Positions 10,376-21,200 of a stretch of 64,000 nucleotides of DNA are shown here, in pieces. Position numbers and translations under genes: made by a program. Source of the stretch: Sceloporus undulatus (Eukaryota; Chordata; Lepidosauria; Squamata; Phrynosomatidae). The stretch spans positions 104,088,377 through 104,152,376 of the forward strand of contig NC_056527.1 in assembly GCF_019175285.1 (NCBI RefSeq), written 5' to 3'. Position 1 is the first letter of the stretch, and the number at the start of each line of letters is the position of its first letter. Below the pieces are notes generated by a model that searched no databases, was not told the origin of the DNA, and worked only from the letters and a program-made list of their open reading frames with translations.

Positions 10376-10620
10376 CTCGCCGCTGCACCGAGAGCCAAGG
10401 CGACCCTCTTTGCCCCGCTTTGCTTTGCTTTGCTTTGCTTCCCGCGGCGCCGCCCAGCTCAGCCCCGCCCAAAGCCGGCGAGCCGAGTTCCAGCGGAGTC
10501 ACGTGAGCGAGGAGGGAGCCAATCAACAGCCGAGTTGGAGAAGGAGTCTGCGAGTTGCAATTCCTAGAGCGGCACACAGGCGTCCATTCAGCCGTCTCTT
10601 CCTGTTTCCGGTTTGAATGG
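10225..10620 (-). promoter_or_regulatory. BAX: BAX CpG-rich promoter and 5' region
   Basis: This segment is much richer in C, G and CpG than its surroundings and contains the BAX start exon. Upstream of the ATG on the minus strand are a GC box (CCCCGCCC on plus, 10463-10470), a TCACGTGA palindrome at 10499-10506 that contains a CACGTG E-box (USF/MITF/TFEB class), and a CCAAT box on the plus strand at 10519-10523. No TATA box stands out near a plausible start. A short run of four TTTGC units lies at about 10417-10440. The transcription start cannot be fixed from the sequence alone. Confidence 0.7.
10306..10375 (-). CDS. BAX: BAX coding exon 1
   Basis: ATG at 10375 has G at -3 and +4. The exon gives 23 residues, MAAAGAARGPGKSR then a Pro/Glu-rich end, and one extra base before a GTGAG donor. 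It lies in the CpG-rich promoter segment. The call rests on its position, context and perfect phase with the next exon, because this N-terminus is not conserved with human. Confidence 0.85.
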
Positions 10621-10683
10621 GAAAACCAGGCAACTCTATGGTTTCAATAGGCAAAGAGATCTTCTAGTACAGTAGTAGGTTTA

Positions 10684-10804
10684 CCCAAAGCTGTGCCCTT
10701 TAAGGGTTTTGGACTTCAGCTCCCAGAATCCCAGGCTATTGGCCAACATGGCTGAGGCTTCTGGGAGCTGAAGTCCAAAAGCCCTTAAAGGGCACAGTTT
10801 GGGG
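10684..10804. mobile_element. Palindromic MITE (CAAAGCTGTGCCC family)
   Basis: Left arm CCCAAAGCTGTGCCCTTTAA then GGACTTCAGCTCCCAGAA; right arm is its inverse, ending AAAGGGCACAGTTTGGGG. About 120 bases with only a few mismatches between arms. It lies just upstream of the BAX promoter. Confidence 0.75.
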
Positions 10805-11213
10805 ACCATTGTTCTAGTACTTTTGAGGACTGACTGACAGTTTGAGTCCCAAGCCTCAAGTCTTGAGTCTCAAGTCCTTGCAAGATACTTTCGAGTCAGG
10901 GGAATTTGTAGTTTATTGTGACAGAGAAGGCTGAATGTCCCACAAAACTACAGTTCCCAGAATTCCCTAGCACTGAGCCTTAGCATTGCATTATTCACAC
11001 TCCACAGAGCTAGATGCAGTACTGCATTGACACAACCTTAAGATAATTAGTGGTAGTGATGGAGTTAGAAACCAAAATGGGAATCATGGAAAAATAGACC
11101 AGTAACACCAGGGCTAGTAACCATCACCCAAGAACCAGAGACAGAGTGGTAATAGCCAGCTATTTTGTACCACAGAATGAGTGAGAATGGAGAATGATAG
11201 GAACATAGGGTCA

Positions 11214-11300
11214 GGACACACTGCATAAATAATCTGATTTGACGCCGCTTTAACTGCCGTGGCTCAATGCTGTGCAATTCTGGGAATGGTAGTTTGCTGT
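11214..11300. mobile_element. Half copy of the hAT-like MITE
   Basis: Carries the left end (ACTGCATAAATAATCTGATT, CGCCGCTTTAACTGCCG, AATTCTGGGAATGGTAGTTT) without the inverted right half. Confidence 0.65.
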
Positions 11301-11314
11301 GGCTTTATATTTCA

Positions 11315-11500
11315 ATGGCAGGCCTGCCTTTGCACGCTCCTCCTTGATCTTCCTTAGTAGTCATTCCAGGTCTGTAAGGCTTTCTGCTAGTATTATGGTG
11401 TCATCTGCATATCTTAGAATGATAGTTGATATTCCTTCCTCCTGTTTTCACTCCTCCTTTTTGTGTCCAATTCTACTTTCCTTATAATACGCTCTACATA
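11315..11500 (-). repeat. RTE-BovB fragment, reverse transcriptase region
   Basis: On minus this matches other BovB copies in the window: CTGCCTTTGCACGCTCCTCC, ATGGTGTCATCTGCATATCT and CTCCTGTTTTCACTCCTCC recur at 42600-42740 and 52720-53340. The minus-strand translation covers the region after the reverse transcriptase active site. Confidence 0.7.
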
Positions 11501-11633
11501 TAGGTTGGTGAAAAACAACAAAGGAGAAAGAATTACAGCCTAACCTATGCAAAAGAAAAGGAAAAAAAAGTTAGGTATTATAAAATATAAAATGTAACTC
11601 AGTCAATTAAAATAATATTAAAAGTGTTTATAT

Positions 11634-12033
11634 ATATGTTTTGTTGTTGTTAACAGACCTCAAGTCAATCATTCTCGACCCATGGCGATCCTGCTGATGA
11701 GACATCTCCAAGACTCCCTGTCCTCCACTGCTTTGCATAGGTCCTGCAAATTCATACCTGTGATCTCCTTAGTAGAGTCCATCCATCCAGCATGTGGCCT
11801 TCCTCTCTTTCTTCTTCCCGCCACCTTTCCTAGCATTACTGTTTTTCCCAGTGAGTTGTGCCTTCTCATGATGTGGCCAAAGTACGGCAGCTTCAGTCTA
11901 GTTATCTTGGCTTCCAGAGAGTTTTCTGGTTTGTCTTTTTGGCTGTCCATGGTATCCCCAGCACTCTTCTCTAGCACCATATCTCAAATGCATTGATTTT
12001 CTTCCTATCTGCTTTCTTAACTGTATATGTATA
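11634..12033 (-). repeat. RTE-BovB LINE 3' fragment, copy 1 of a tandem pair
   Basis: The minus strand encodes MVLEKSAGDTMDSQKDKPEN then LEAKITRLKLPYFGHIMRRH and NSLGKTVMLGKVAGRRKRGR, then ESWRCLISRIA, the C-terminal end of BovB ORF2. The 3' end has ACTTGAGGTCTGTTAACAAC. It is cut at its 5' end at nearly the same point as the next copy (12387-12760). Confidence 0.85.
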
Positions 12034-12035
12034 TA

Positions 12036-12386
12036 CACTCATCCCTCCATATTTGCGGATTTGACTATTCACGGATTTGATTAATATGTTTTCTCTAGGG
12101 ATATCTAGGTCCTCCAGTGCAACTCTATGGTCAACTTTAACTGAAAGTTACACTGAAAGACCTAGAGATTCCTAGAGAGAATACTCTACTAGGCCTTTGT
12201 AGCTCCTCCAGGGCTGTTCTATGGTCAGTGTCTGTCAGACATTGACCATAGAGTTGCACCAGAGGACCTACAGATTCCTAGAGAGTGTCCTCTCAGGTAA
12301 AAACATGATGTTTTTCTTATTTGTGGTTTTTCCATATTCGTGGGGGTCTTGTGCCCCTAACCCTAACAAATATGGAGAGACAAGTG
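12036..12386. mobile_element. mariner/Tigger-type MITE between two BovB copies
   Basis: Begins CACTCATCCCTCCATATTTG and ends ACAAATATGGAGAGACAAGTG, flanked by TA at 12034-12035 and 12387-12388. The right end carries CCATATTCGTGGGGGTCTTG. Same family as 8319-8714, with 'ctagagattcctagagag' units inside. Confidence 0.82.
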
Positions 12387-12760
12387 TATGTTTTGTTGTT
12401 AACTGTCCTCAAGTCGATCTCAACCCATGATGATCCTGCTGATATGTCTCCAAGACTCCCTATCCTCCACTGTTCTGCTTAGTTCCTACAAATTCATACC
12501 TGTGATCTTAATAGAGTCCATCCACCTAGCATGTGGCCTTCCTCTCTCCACCTTTCCTAGCATTATTGTTTTTTGCAGTGAGTCGTGCCTTCTCTTGATG
12601 TGGCCAAAGTGCAACAGACTCAGACTAGTTTCTGGTTTGATCTGCCCTAGGATCCATTTGTTTGTCTTTTTGGCTGTCCGTGGCATCTTCAGCACTCTTC
12701 TCCAGCACCGCAAATGCATTGATTTTCTTGCTATCCACTTTCTTAACTGTATATGCATAT
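12387..12760 (-). repeat. RTE-BovB LINE 3' fragment, copy 2 of a tandem pair
   Basis: Same part of BovB as 11634-12033 (RCWRRVLKMPRTAKKTNKWI on minus, then HFGHIKRRHDSLQKTIMLGK), with small deletions. Both copies start at TGTTTTGTTGTTAAC and end at CTTTCTTAACTGTATATG. Confidence 0.83.
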
Positions 12761-12982
12761 ATGTACAGTATATAGTATTAAAAACTCTCAAATAATCCAG
12801 ATAATATTGAAGTTGTACTGTTCAAAGAATACACAACAGAGGAACTCAGGTCCTGTGGTGTCTGGAAGTGCAGTAATCAGTTTCAAATATCACAAAAGTC
12901 CTTTGGAAGAGTTTCCTGGTGGGGAATAAAATCCTTTACCATTATTTCCAGCCAGACGTGTTTCGAGCGATGGTCTTCTTCA

Positions 12983-13035
12983 CCATGGCAGTTAAAGCAG
13001 TGTCAAACCGGATTATTTCTGCAGTGTGGATGCAG
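12983..13035. mobile_element. Right end of a hAT-like MITE
   Basis: CATGGCAGTTAAAGCAGTGT then CGGATTATTTCTGCAGTGTG is the right half only of the common family. Confidence 0.6.
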
Positions 13036-13141
13036 AGAGAGAGCAGGGGTTCTTTTAATGGAAAGTGGAAATAGAAGTTACCGTATCAATTAATACATAT
13101 TAAAATTTTGTTGCAGCAGCAAGGATGGCAGGTGGAATTTT

Positions 13142-13346
13142 TAAGGGTGCATCTCCACTGTAGAAATCGTAATGCAGACTGACACCACTTGAAGCACGCT
13201 GCGCCATCCTGTAAAATCCTGGGATTTGTAGTTTCACAAAGTCTTTCGCCTTTTCTGCCAAACAGTCCTGGTGCCTCACAAAACTAAAGGATTCGGTTGG
13301 ATGGAGCCATGGCAGCTGAATAACTCCAGATTTGCCATCTCTGTGT
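13142..13346. mobile_element. hAT-like MITE (diverged)
   Basis: TGCATCTCCACTGTAGAAAT at left, CCTGGGATTTGTAGTTTCAC in the arm, and GGAGCCATGGCAGCTGAATA at right. Full structure but eroded. Confidence 0.65.
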
Positions 13347-13669
13347 GTTCTCTGGACTACATGGAATTACTTGTACACATCCCATGTTAACTGTGTTGGT
13401 GGGGGCCTTTTTGGATCAATTGGTTATATTCTAGGATCACGATACTAAAATAAATTGGGCTTTTGTAATGTACTGTATATCCAAGCTTGTAATATAATTT
13501 TGTAAGTACACATGAAGTTTGGTCAGTGTTAATCCATTACTCTGTTATTTGGGATATTGTAATTGAGGTGGGTGCTGACTTTTTTCCTGGTTATTCGTGC
13601 TGTTTGTAGCATCTCCAAAGGGCCTGTCTTACATTGTAACATGTACCACAGATTATTCTCCTCCCTGTA

Positions 13670-14060
13670 TATTATTTATTATTATACTTATTTGAACATT
13701 TATATCCCATCCAGTATGACAAGATCTCAAGCCAGCATACAATTAAAAATCAATTTAGAACAATTTAAAACAGTACAAAATAATTTAAAAGCCTGTAAAA
13801 GCATATGAAACAATTTAATACACACAAACAGTTTTAAAACCATCTCCCTGCACAGATTTGGATGAAATGGTTAAGACACTACTCAAAGGGTTTGGGTAAA
13901 AAGCCAAGTTTTAATTTGGTGTCAAAAAGAAGCCAAATGTTGGCACCAATTGGGCCTCAAAGTGGAGGGCATTTCACAACCGGGATACCACAGCAGAGAA
14001 AACCCTTACCCATAACTTTATACAGTTTAAAGATCACATTGGTCTATAATTCCCAATGAA
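13670..14060 (-). repeat. LINE 3' fragment (CR1/L2-like)
   Basis: TTTATATCCCATCCAGTATG followed by A-rich 'caatttaaaacagt' repeats, then GGCACCAATTGGGCCTCAAA and AGAGAAAACCCTTACC, the block that in the better copy at 4806-5012 encodes the 'GPRLWNSLP' motif. No open frame here. Confidence 0.5.
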
Positions 14061-14143
14061 GCTTAGATCAGTATTTCTCAAAGTATCCAGTGTGGTGGAA
14101 AGGCAACCCTTTCCCCCAATATGTCAAGGACTAGTACCATTAA

Positions 14144-14256
14144 CTGCCCAGGTTCAATGATATGGAATTCTGGGAACTGTAATTTGTTGTGGACCCAAAA
14201 TTCCATAGCACTGAGTGGGGTCAGACCGGGTTATTTCTGCAGTGTGGATGCAGCCT
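14144..14256. mobile_element. Short hAT-like MITE
   Basis: Arms AATTCTGGGAACTGTAATTT and AATTCCATAGCACTGAG around a small centre; right end CCGGGTTATTTCTGCAGTGT. Confidence 0.65.
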
Positions 14257-16575
14257 GAGTAGCACTGATCTAGATCACTTAATAGGTTATTTCACTTTGG
14301 GTTCAGCTTGCCTAATCAAAATGAAATATAATGTGAGACTTTTGTGTCAGATGCCCTTTAAAGAAGTACACATGTCCATCACAAACTATAAGCTTGCCAA
14401 GAAGCACAGCTATGTTACAAAATCTCTACCTTGGTCAAGCAAGCTTAGCACATGGCCATTTCCCCTTAACTGCTACTAGCATTAAGAAATAATGCTGAAA
14501 CTGAACACAACAAAAATTTGCTTTTATATACAAAGGTTGATTTTCCCCTCCTAGGTGTTCAGGCAGTACAACTGAAATGCTTGTTTCTAGCAAATAGCTT
14601 TTATTGGGAAGAAGGGAGGGGGGAGCACTTTCTTTGATTATACCTTTGTTCTCTTGTTTATGGCTTGCATTTGGGAACAGCAAGGTATATTTCCCTCAAC
14701 TGGTAGGAAACACAGACTATCACCCCAAGAGTGGAGTGTTTCACCCGAGTTCCTTGTTTTGACCTACTTTAACAGAAGACGACTCAGAAACAAAACAAAA
14801 CTCCCTTATACAGTTCATTTAATGAACTATACATAAATGTTTAGTAATTCCCCATGGAGAATATTATAAAAACAAACAGTCTGCCGACTGACTCATTTGC
14901 CCCCAACTTCCTATACCACTAGGAGGGGGAAAATACTTGGCAGATGCTGTTTTCACAATCATAACAAGCCAGAGTTATGACTTTGGTTCCCCAGAAACAC
15001 AAAGGTTTTGTCCTGTTATGGTGGTATCTTGTAGACAGGTGCAATGTGCAGCTTTTCTTAAGTCCAGTCTCCCATGCTAGTCAGTGTGCTCATATCAACT
15101 GCAGGCTGAGCATCACCATTAGTCAGTTCCTCAAAGATCCTGGTTTCCATCTTCAGCAGATCACAGCATGTGTATGGATGAGATCTTCAATTGCACAGAG
15201 AAGCACACTGCGGGAACATTGAGGGTATTACTGAAGGTCCTGTGGATGTGCAACTCCTCAGTCCAGAAGGATGGTGACGACGACAATAACAACTATTAAA
15301 AACATGGCACCATCAGGTACATGGTACCTTTTAGATTCATCAGCAAAAAACAAACAGGTCTCTGCTGTCAAAGAGCTTATACTGTAATCTAAAATCACAA
15401 TGTGGAAAACAATGGTAGGAGGGAAATAAGGCATGAGTAGAGAGGGGTGTATGTTAAGCAGAGGTAACCAATGCTGTAACAGAGTCATTGTCCACAATTT
15501 CTCACAGCTTTCATGTCCTCCTAGATCTCAGTTATTCTCCATACTTGGAGCTTGGCCCTCCAAAATAACCACCAGCAGTTTTATTTATCACCAGTATAAA
15601 TATAGCTCCCACTTTCTGCATCCCAATTACACTCTGGTCCCATGCACTCCGACTATGTACACTGTGCACATATGCCCAAGATTATTGAGCAAGTGGACTG
15701 TAACCCAATCCATGATAAAATAGATCAGTCTTAAAGGTGCCGTAAGAAATTTTGTTCCTTTGCTGGAACAGACTAATAAGATTAGCCTTTGAAAATAATT
15801 CCATAATCAAGTAACTTTAGTTTCCAAACTGTACATTTCTTGCTCTGTCTTGTTGATGGGAAAGCTACAAAGCTATCCTCTCAAGTAAAACAGGAATTCA
15901 TGGTACAAGCTATACACTGGTTCCAGAGCTCTTCGAAAAAAAATAAACTTGAAATGTCCCTATTTCACTGTTATTTTCTAGGTCTTTTTAAAAACCCCTC
16001 TGGGGTTGTCCTGTCCATGGCCACAATCTTCACTAGGCTTTTAAAGTGCAATCCCTGCATCATGTTCACTCATATTCTACAGGGATTGTAGATGACACTG
16101 ACATCCATTTGTAATTCTGCCATGTCTTCCATGTGTTGCTTCTGCTTTTTTTTAATCACACTGTCCAGTTTTGTTGTGTTTAGGATAGAAAAGCACAATT
16201 ACCATAGGTGTACATGTGTGTAGCAAAGCTTATTAAAGTTACTTATTGGGATCCAAAATGTTACTTTCTCAAGCCCTGATCAAGCACTACTCTTGTAAGC
16301 ACTGATGCCCTTATGTCAGTTCAACAGTTGTGATTTTGAAGTGGGCAGTGATTCTCTGATCAAAGGAGCCCACCACAAATCATCAGATATCTTCTTTAAC
16401 TTTTGCAGTGAGTGCCATTTCATCATTTGATTTTTCTATATAAAATTATTTTCATTAGTGCCATCATGCTTTTCATCTACATTTTTTGAAAACGATATCA
16501 GTGAAATACTAGTTAGGAGTTATTAATCAGTATGACATTGTAACATCATTATAAAAAATCCAAGAAAATCATTAA

Positions 16576-16792
16576 GGCCTGTTACAGACTGCCAAAAATA
16601 AAGCTGCTTCGGGTCTCTTTGGAGGTATGCTATTTAAATGATACATGGGTCCTAAGAGTCCAGAGATCGCGCCAAAGCCACACTCCATTCCTAAGCGCTG
16701 GATTCCGGATTCTTAGGATGCATGCATCATTTAAACAGCATACCTCCAAAGAGACCCGAAGCAGCTTTATTTTTGGCAGTCTGTAACAGGCC
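16576..16792. mobile_element. Harbinger-like palindromic MITE, TAA target duplication
   Basis: 217 bases starting GGCCTGTTACAGACTGCC and ending GGCAGTCTGTAACAGGCC, flanked by TAA at 16573-16575 and 16793-16795. The first 56 bases of the two arms are identical and inverted, with a few changes further in. A 3-base TAA/TTA duplication is the hallmark of PIF/Harbinger elements. No coding capacity. A decayed relative lies at 51635-51832. Confidence 0.85.
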
Positions 16793-17936
16793 TAAGTCAC
16801 TACCATTTCAGTAATGTGATTTCCCCTACCCACCCAATTAAAAAAATCCAGTCTATAATTCTGACCCAGTTTTGAGCCAAAACAACTGGCAATTATGCGT
16901 AAGTGACCTAGTGTCCAGTGCTAAATAGTTGAATTTTTAAAGATTATTGCTTTATTTATCTATTTTTCTAATGGCCACTCATAATTTTTCCTAATGGCTC
17001 TATCCATATATCTTGCCTACCAGAGTGAATAGAACAAGTAAGATGAATACACAAAAAAGTGCAATATCCACACTGCTGTGGAAGGTTCTAGTGCAATCAC
17101 ACTTCTTGTTTACAGTGGAAAAGCAATGGTTGATTGGCACAAAGAACTGCTCATCTGGAGGCAGATTAAATGGAAGAACAGTTTGTATCGACTCAAATCA
17201 GCCTAAGCAATTTAGCTTCAGCAACCTTCTTTGGCAGGCACCCATTATACCACGTGTTGGGAGACCTTTTTGACCCTAAAGCCAAATTTAAAGTTGTAAA
17301 GGGTCTTGATGACCACACTACAGCACTGCATGGGACAAAGGGTACAGTCCGGGGACAAAGCAAAATAGGTAGGACCATTTGTAAACTTTTCTGAACTACT
17401 CCATTGCAATACAGTACCTTTCAAGAAAGCTAAACACTGCTAGTCTGTAAATCCGCACTTCCTATTCCACACAGAATGTTATCAGTCTTTAAATAACTTC
17501 TGCCTCCAATCACTGATCAGAGATAAGGGCAAAAGTTCTTCAGGTTGAACTTGGGGGCAAAGTAAGCTGGCCCAGGACCAGTTGTAAATTTAACCACTGT
17601 ACCTTACTGCAATAACTTTCAGGAATGCAAACCACTGCCAGTCTAAAAACCTGAGCTCAGAATGTGATCAGTCTTTAAATAATGTGTTATCTCCAATCAC
17701 ATTATCTAGGAGATAAGAGCAGAAGAAACTCTCTAGGCTGGATTGGGAGTGTCATGTGTTTGGAAGCTCTCTTTTCCTACCCTATAAATATAGCACCATG
17801 GAGGAGTGGGGCTAAAAATCATGTCTCTCCTTATCAAAGATATCAGAGGCTGGAAAAAAATCAGCAGCAGTCTTCATGATCCAGGAGCTGGAACAATCGC
17901 ACCGCACGTGGGGCACATTCCTAAGGGAAGTCGCAA

Positions 17937-18203
17937 CTAATCCTGCCTGTCTTCTGCCTGGACCAACACATATCCATTGCCTTTGTGATCTGGATCTGCT
18001 GGGCTCTCTTTTTCTTCTGCCTCATATTCTTCCTCTGTTGGCACGCGTTCCACTGCCAAGCCGGACCTTCTGCTGCGCCGAGAAAACCATTCTATCACCA
18101 GCTGCCGAAGGAACATAACCGGGATTGGAAGAGCAGCCACAACAATAAGGCTGAACAAAACGCCCATGGCCCATGGTGGGTATTCCAGTTGCTGTTCCTC
18201 TGC
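17937..18203 (-). CDS. SLC6A16: SLC6A16 last coding exon (TM12, C-terminal tail)
   Basis: Encodes [22 protein letters not shown]12 with [12 protein letters not shown], then a charged tail rich in Arg, Glu and Asp ending QAEDRQD and TAG. PPWA..LPIP is shared with human SLC6A16. The tail is shorter than the human one. Confidence 0.93.
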   Translation of the reverse strand, partial: AEEQQLEYPPWAMGVLFSLIVVAALPIPVMFLRQLVIEWFSRRSRRSGLAVERVPTEEEYEAEEKESPADPDHKGNGYVLVQAEDRQD

Positions 18204-21200
18204 CTGCAAATAGAGAGATGAGGAAGAAAGATAATGCAGGAGCCCATTTGTCATTACAGTCTATTGTGTCTAATGCTTTCAATGGCGGCAGCGTTGAAAC
18301 AGTTCAATAAAGAAGACTTCATATCATGGCAGAACTCCCTCACTGAGGCTGCATCTGCATTGCAGAATGAATGCAGTTTGATACTGCTTTAACTATCATG
18401 GCTTCTTCCTACCTAGACAGTCCTGGGATTTATAGTTTGTTGTGGCACCAGAGCACCCTGATAGAGAGAGACAAATAGCCCACGAAACTTCAAATCCCAA
18501 AATTCCATAGCATTGAGCCATGGCAGTTAAAGCTGTGTCAAACTGTATTGTTTCTGCAGTGCAGATGCAGCCCTAGGGATGTTGTACCCATGACATGTGC
18601 TATGAGACACAGAGTTCTCATCTCTCATTTCCACCATCTTTGCTGTGAAGCGAACAGACTTTTGGGTGCAAAAAAAGAGTCTGTGCCATAAAGTCAGGGA
18701 CCCATTTAGGGCATCAACATTTTGTCTGTAATTAAATTACCTAAACTGTATTCATTAGTTAATTTTTTAAAAAAATTAAAATCTAAATTAATTTTCTAAA
18801 TTACCTTTTCTCTGTTCCAGGACCGGTAGGTGGGCCGCTTCAAAATCATGCGTACCAAACTTGCTATCAGCAGGCACAACATTGATGCCAAGCTCACAAA
18901 GCGCCACATGTACTTGTAGATTCTCCAAGGGCGCCATCCTAGCATTTTTTCTATGTCACCTAAGAATCTATGGAAATAAGAGACATGACCAAGATGGATT
19001 ATGGGACAAAGAATGAAAAAATTAACATGTTTTGGAATCTCCAAGGAAAAATATGCAGGGTTTGTCAGGGCTACGAAGTAGACACCAGCAAATCCCAAAC
19101 AATAAAACAGCAAGGACAAATTGGCAAGTGGTTAAATAAAGTTAGAAGACAAAGTCAAGAATTACCTGTCAGCTCCATAGATCCAGGCCACAGCAAAAGC
19201 TTCAAAAGCCACAACTATAAGTAGGGGAAGAGTGGCTGAATAGTCATCAAACATGGTGACAAAATAATTGCCTGAGCGTTGAACGAAAACCAGGCCAAAC
19301 AGGAATCCAACAATACAACACAGCACTGCAGGAAGAGAAAAGAAAGGCACATTGGCTGATCAGGTTACCTGTGGACCAGCAGGGGTCCTACTGGACATTT
19401 GAGACCCTGGGAAATAACACCTAGATGTCTTTGAGGGCTCAGGGGTGCTTGCTCTTGTTATTGTTCTGTGCCTTCAAGTCGTTTTCAACATATGGCAACC
19501 CTAAGGTGAACCTATCACAGGGTTTTCTTGGCAAGATTTGGTCAGGGGGAGTTTTGCCTTTGCCTTTCTCTGAGACTTAGAGTGTGGCTCTCCCAAGGTC
19601 ACCCAGTGGGTTTCCATGGCTGAATGGGGATCCAAACCCTGATCTCCACAGTCATAGTCCAATGCTCAAACCACTACACCACACTGGTTCTCCCTAGGAA
19701 GTGCATGTGAGGTTAAAAGAGACATGTACCTCCGGCAACCAATAATGAGCAGTTTACAATTACTGGGTTAGTCAAAGGCAGTTTAATGTTTAGGCAGAAT
19801 CTCTTTTTCTATACTGTAGTTTAAATCTACAGCTTCATGTCCTAGTCCCTGGAGCAGCAGCAAAAAAGCTTATTCTTTCTTCAGTATGATATCCTTTCAA
19901 ATATTTAAACAAGGCTATCAAGTCACTTCTTAACCTTCTCTTCCCCAGGCTAAACATACCCAACTCCCTAAGCTGCTCCTCATAGGGCATGGTCTTTTAC
20001 CATTTAGGATATGTTCCACCATGGCAATATCTTTCTTTAACTGTGGTGCCCAGAACTGAACATAATGTTCCAGGTAAGGGCTGACCAAAGCAGAACAGAG
20101 CAGTACTATTACTTCCTTCGATCTAGACACTATACTCCTATTGATACAGGCTACAATCACATTGCATTTTTAAGATGACACATCACACTGTTGGTTCATA
20201 TTCATCTTATGGTCTACTAAGACTCCTAGATCCCTTTCACATAATTCCACTTTAATTGCCATGCCTGCCTTCTATGGAATCCCAGGGTTTGTAGTTGGAG
20301 CATTCTGGCTGGGAATTCGAAAGGTCCCTCTCTAAATTGTCAATCCCAGAATTCCATAGGATGAAACCATGACAGTTAAAGTGGGACTATGGTGTTACAG
20401 TGGAATTGTAGCACAAGTGGAATTGTGTACCGTGAAAGGGCCCTTGATGTAGCCCACAGGTACCTTTGGTGTCTCCACAAGGAGAGCAGAAGTCAGCCTA
20501 TTTCCCACAGAATATGCCACACTGGAGCTGCGACAGCACAGAAGGGACTGTGATGGCTGGTCTTATGAGGACAAGAGGAGGTAGATAATCCAGCACATCC
20601 GGGATAAAGTTATGCTAATCTTTTCAGGTACTTTCTCACTCTACCATTTTCCAGACATATTAGGCTTCAGTTCTCTTCCTCCTTGCTGTGCACTTTGCAG
20701 CCTGATGTGGTATATCTGGAATGCCATTGAGCTCTGTTCCACAACCAGCATGCTGTTATTAGTTGCTCTTAGGTACCTGTAAAAAGGGTCCGTCGACGCT
20801 GGAGACTGTGGAAGTTGTCCAGCAGAGGAGTGATGATCCCTTGCATGTTCCCCAGCATGGTGCTCAGCCCCAAGTTCAGCAGCATGAAAAAGAATAGCAC
20901 AGACCAGAAAGGGGCAGTTGGAAACAGTGTCATGGCCTCTGTGAAAGCGATGAAAGCTAGGCCTGTACCCTCCACACCCTGGAAGAGAAAGAGAGGGTGA
21001 ATTTGGAGAACATCCACTGAAAATGGCAAGCGACAAGTTTAAGCTAAACAGAAAAGTTCACCTGGACAAAAGGCTGCATTTTCACAATGAAAAGGCAAAG
21101 CAGACTTCAGTAACCTCATATCCTCCTCCCACCCCCCATGATAAACATCCCAAATCCAGATGCTTATTGGGTAGGGGACAGGGAGCTACTTTATGGCTGC

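Larger units (their letters stand above)
10621..17936. other. Intergenic spacer between BAX and SLC6A16
   Basis: No exon was recognised on either strand. The spacer is mostly repeats: hAT-like MITEs, two tandem BovB fragments, a LINE tail and a Harbinger-like palindrome, listed separately. Stretches with nothing recognisable are about 14260-16570 and 16800-17936. The second would include the 3' UTR of SLC6A16; a TTTATT (AATAAA on minus) at about 16950 is one possible polyadenylation signal. Confidence 0.6.

Noticed and set aside
19660-19692. Functional tRNA genes at SINE heads
   Set aside because: Box A/box B-like motifs are present, but the sequences do not form a cloverleaf acceptor stem and are part of repeated SINEs.
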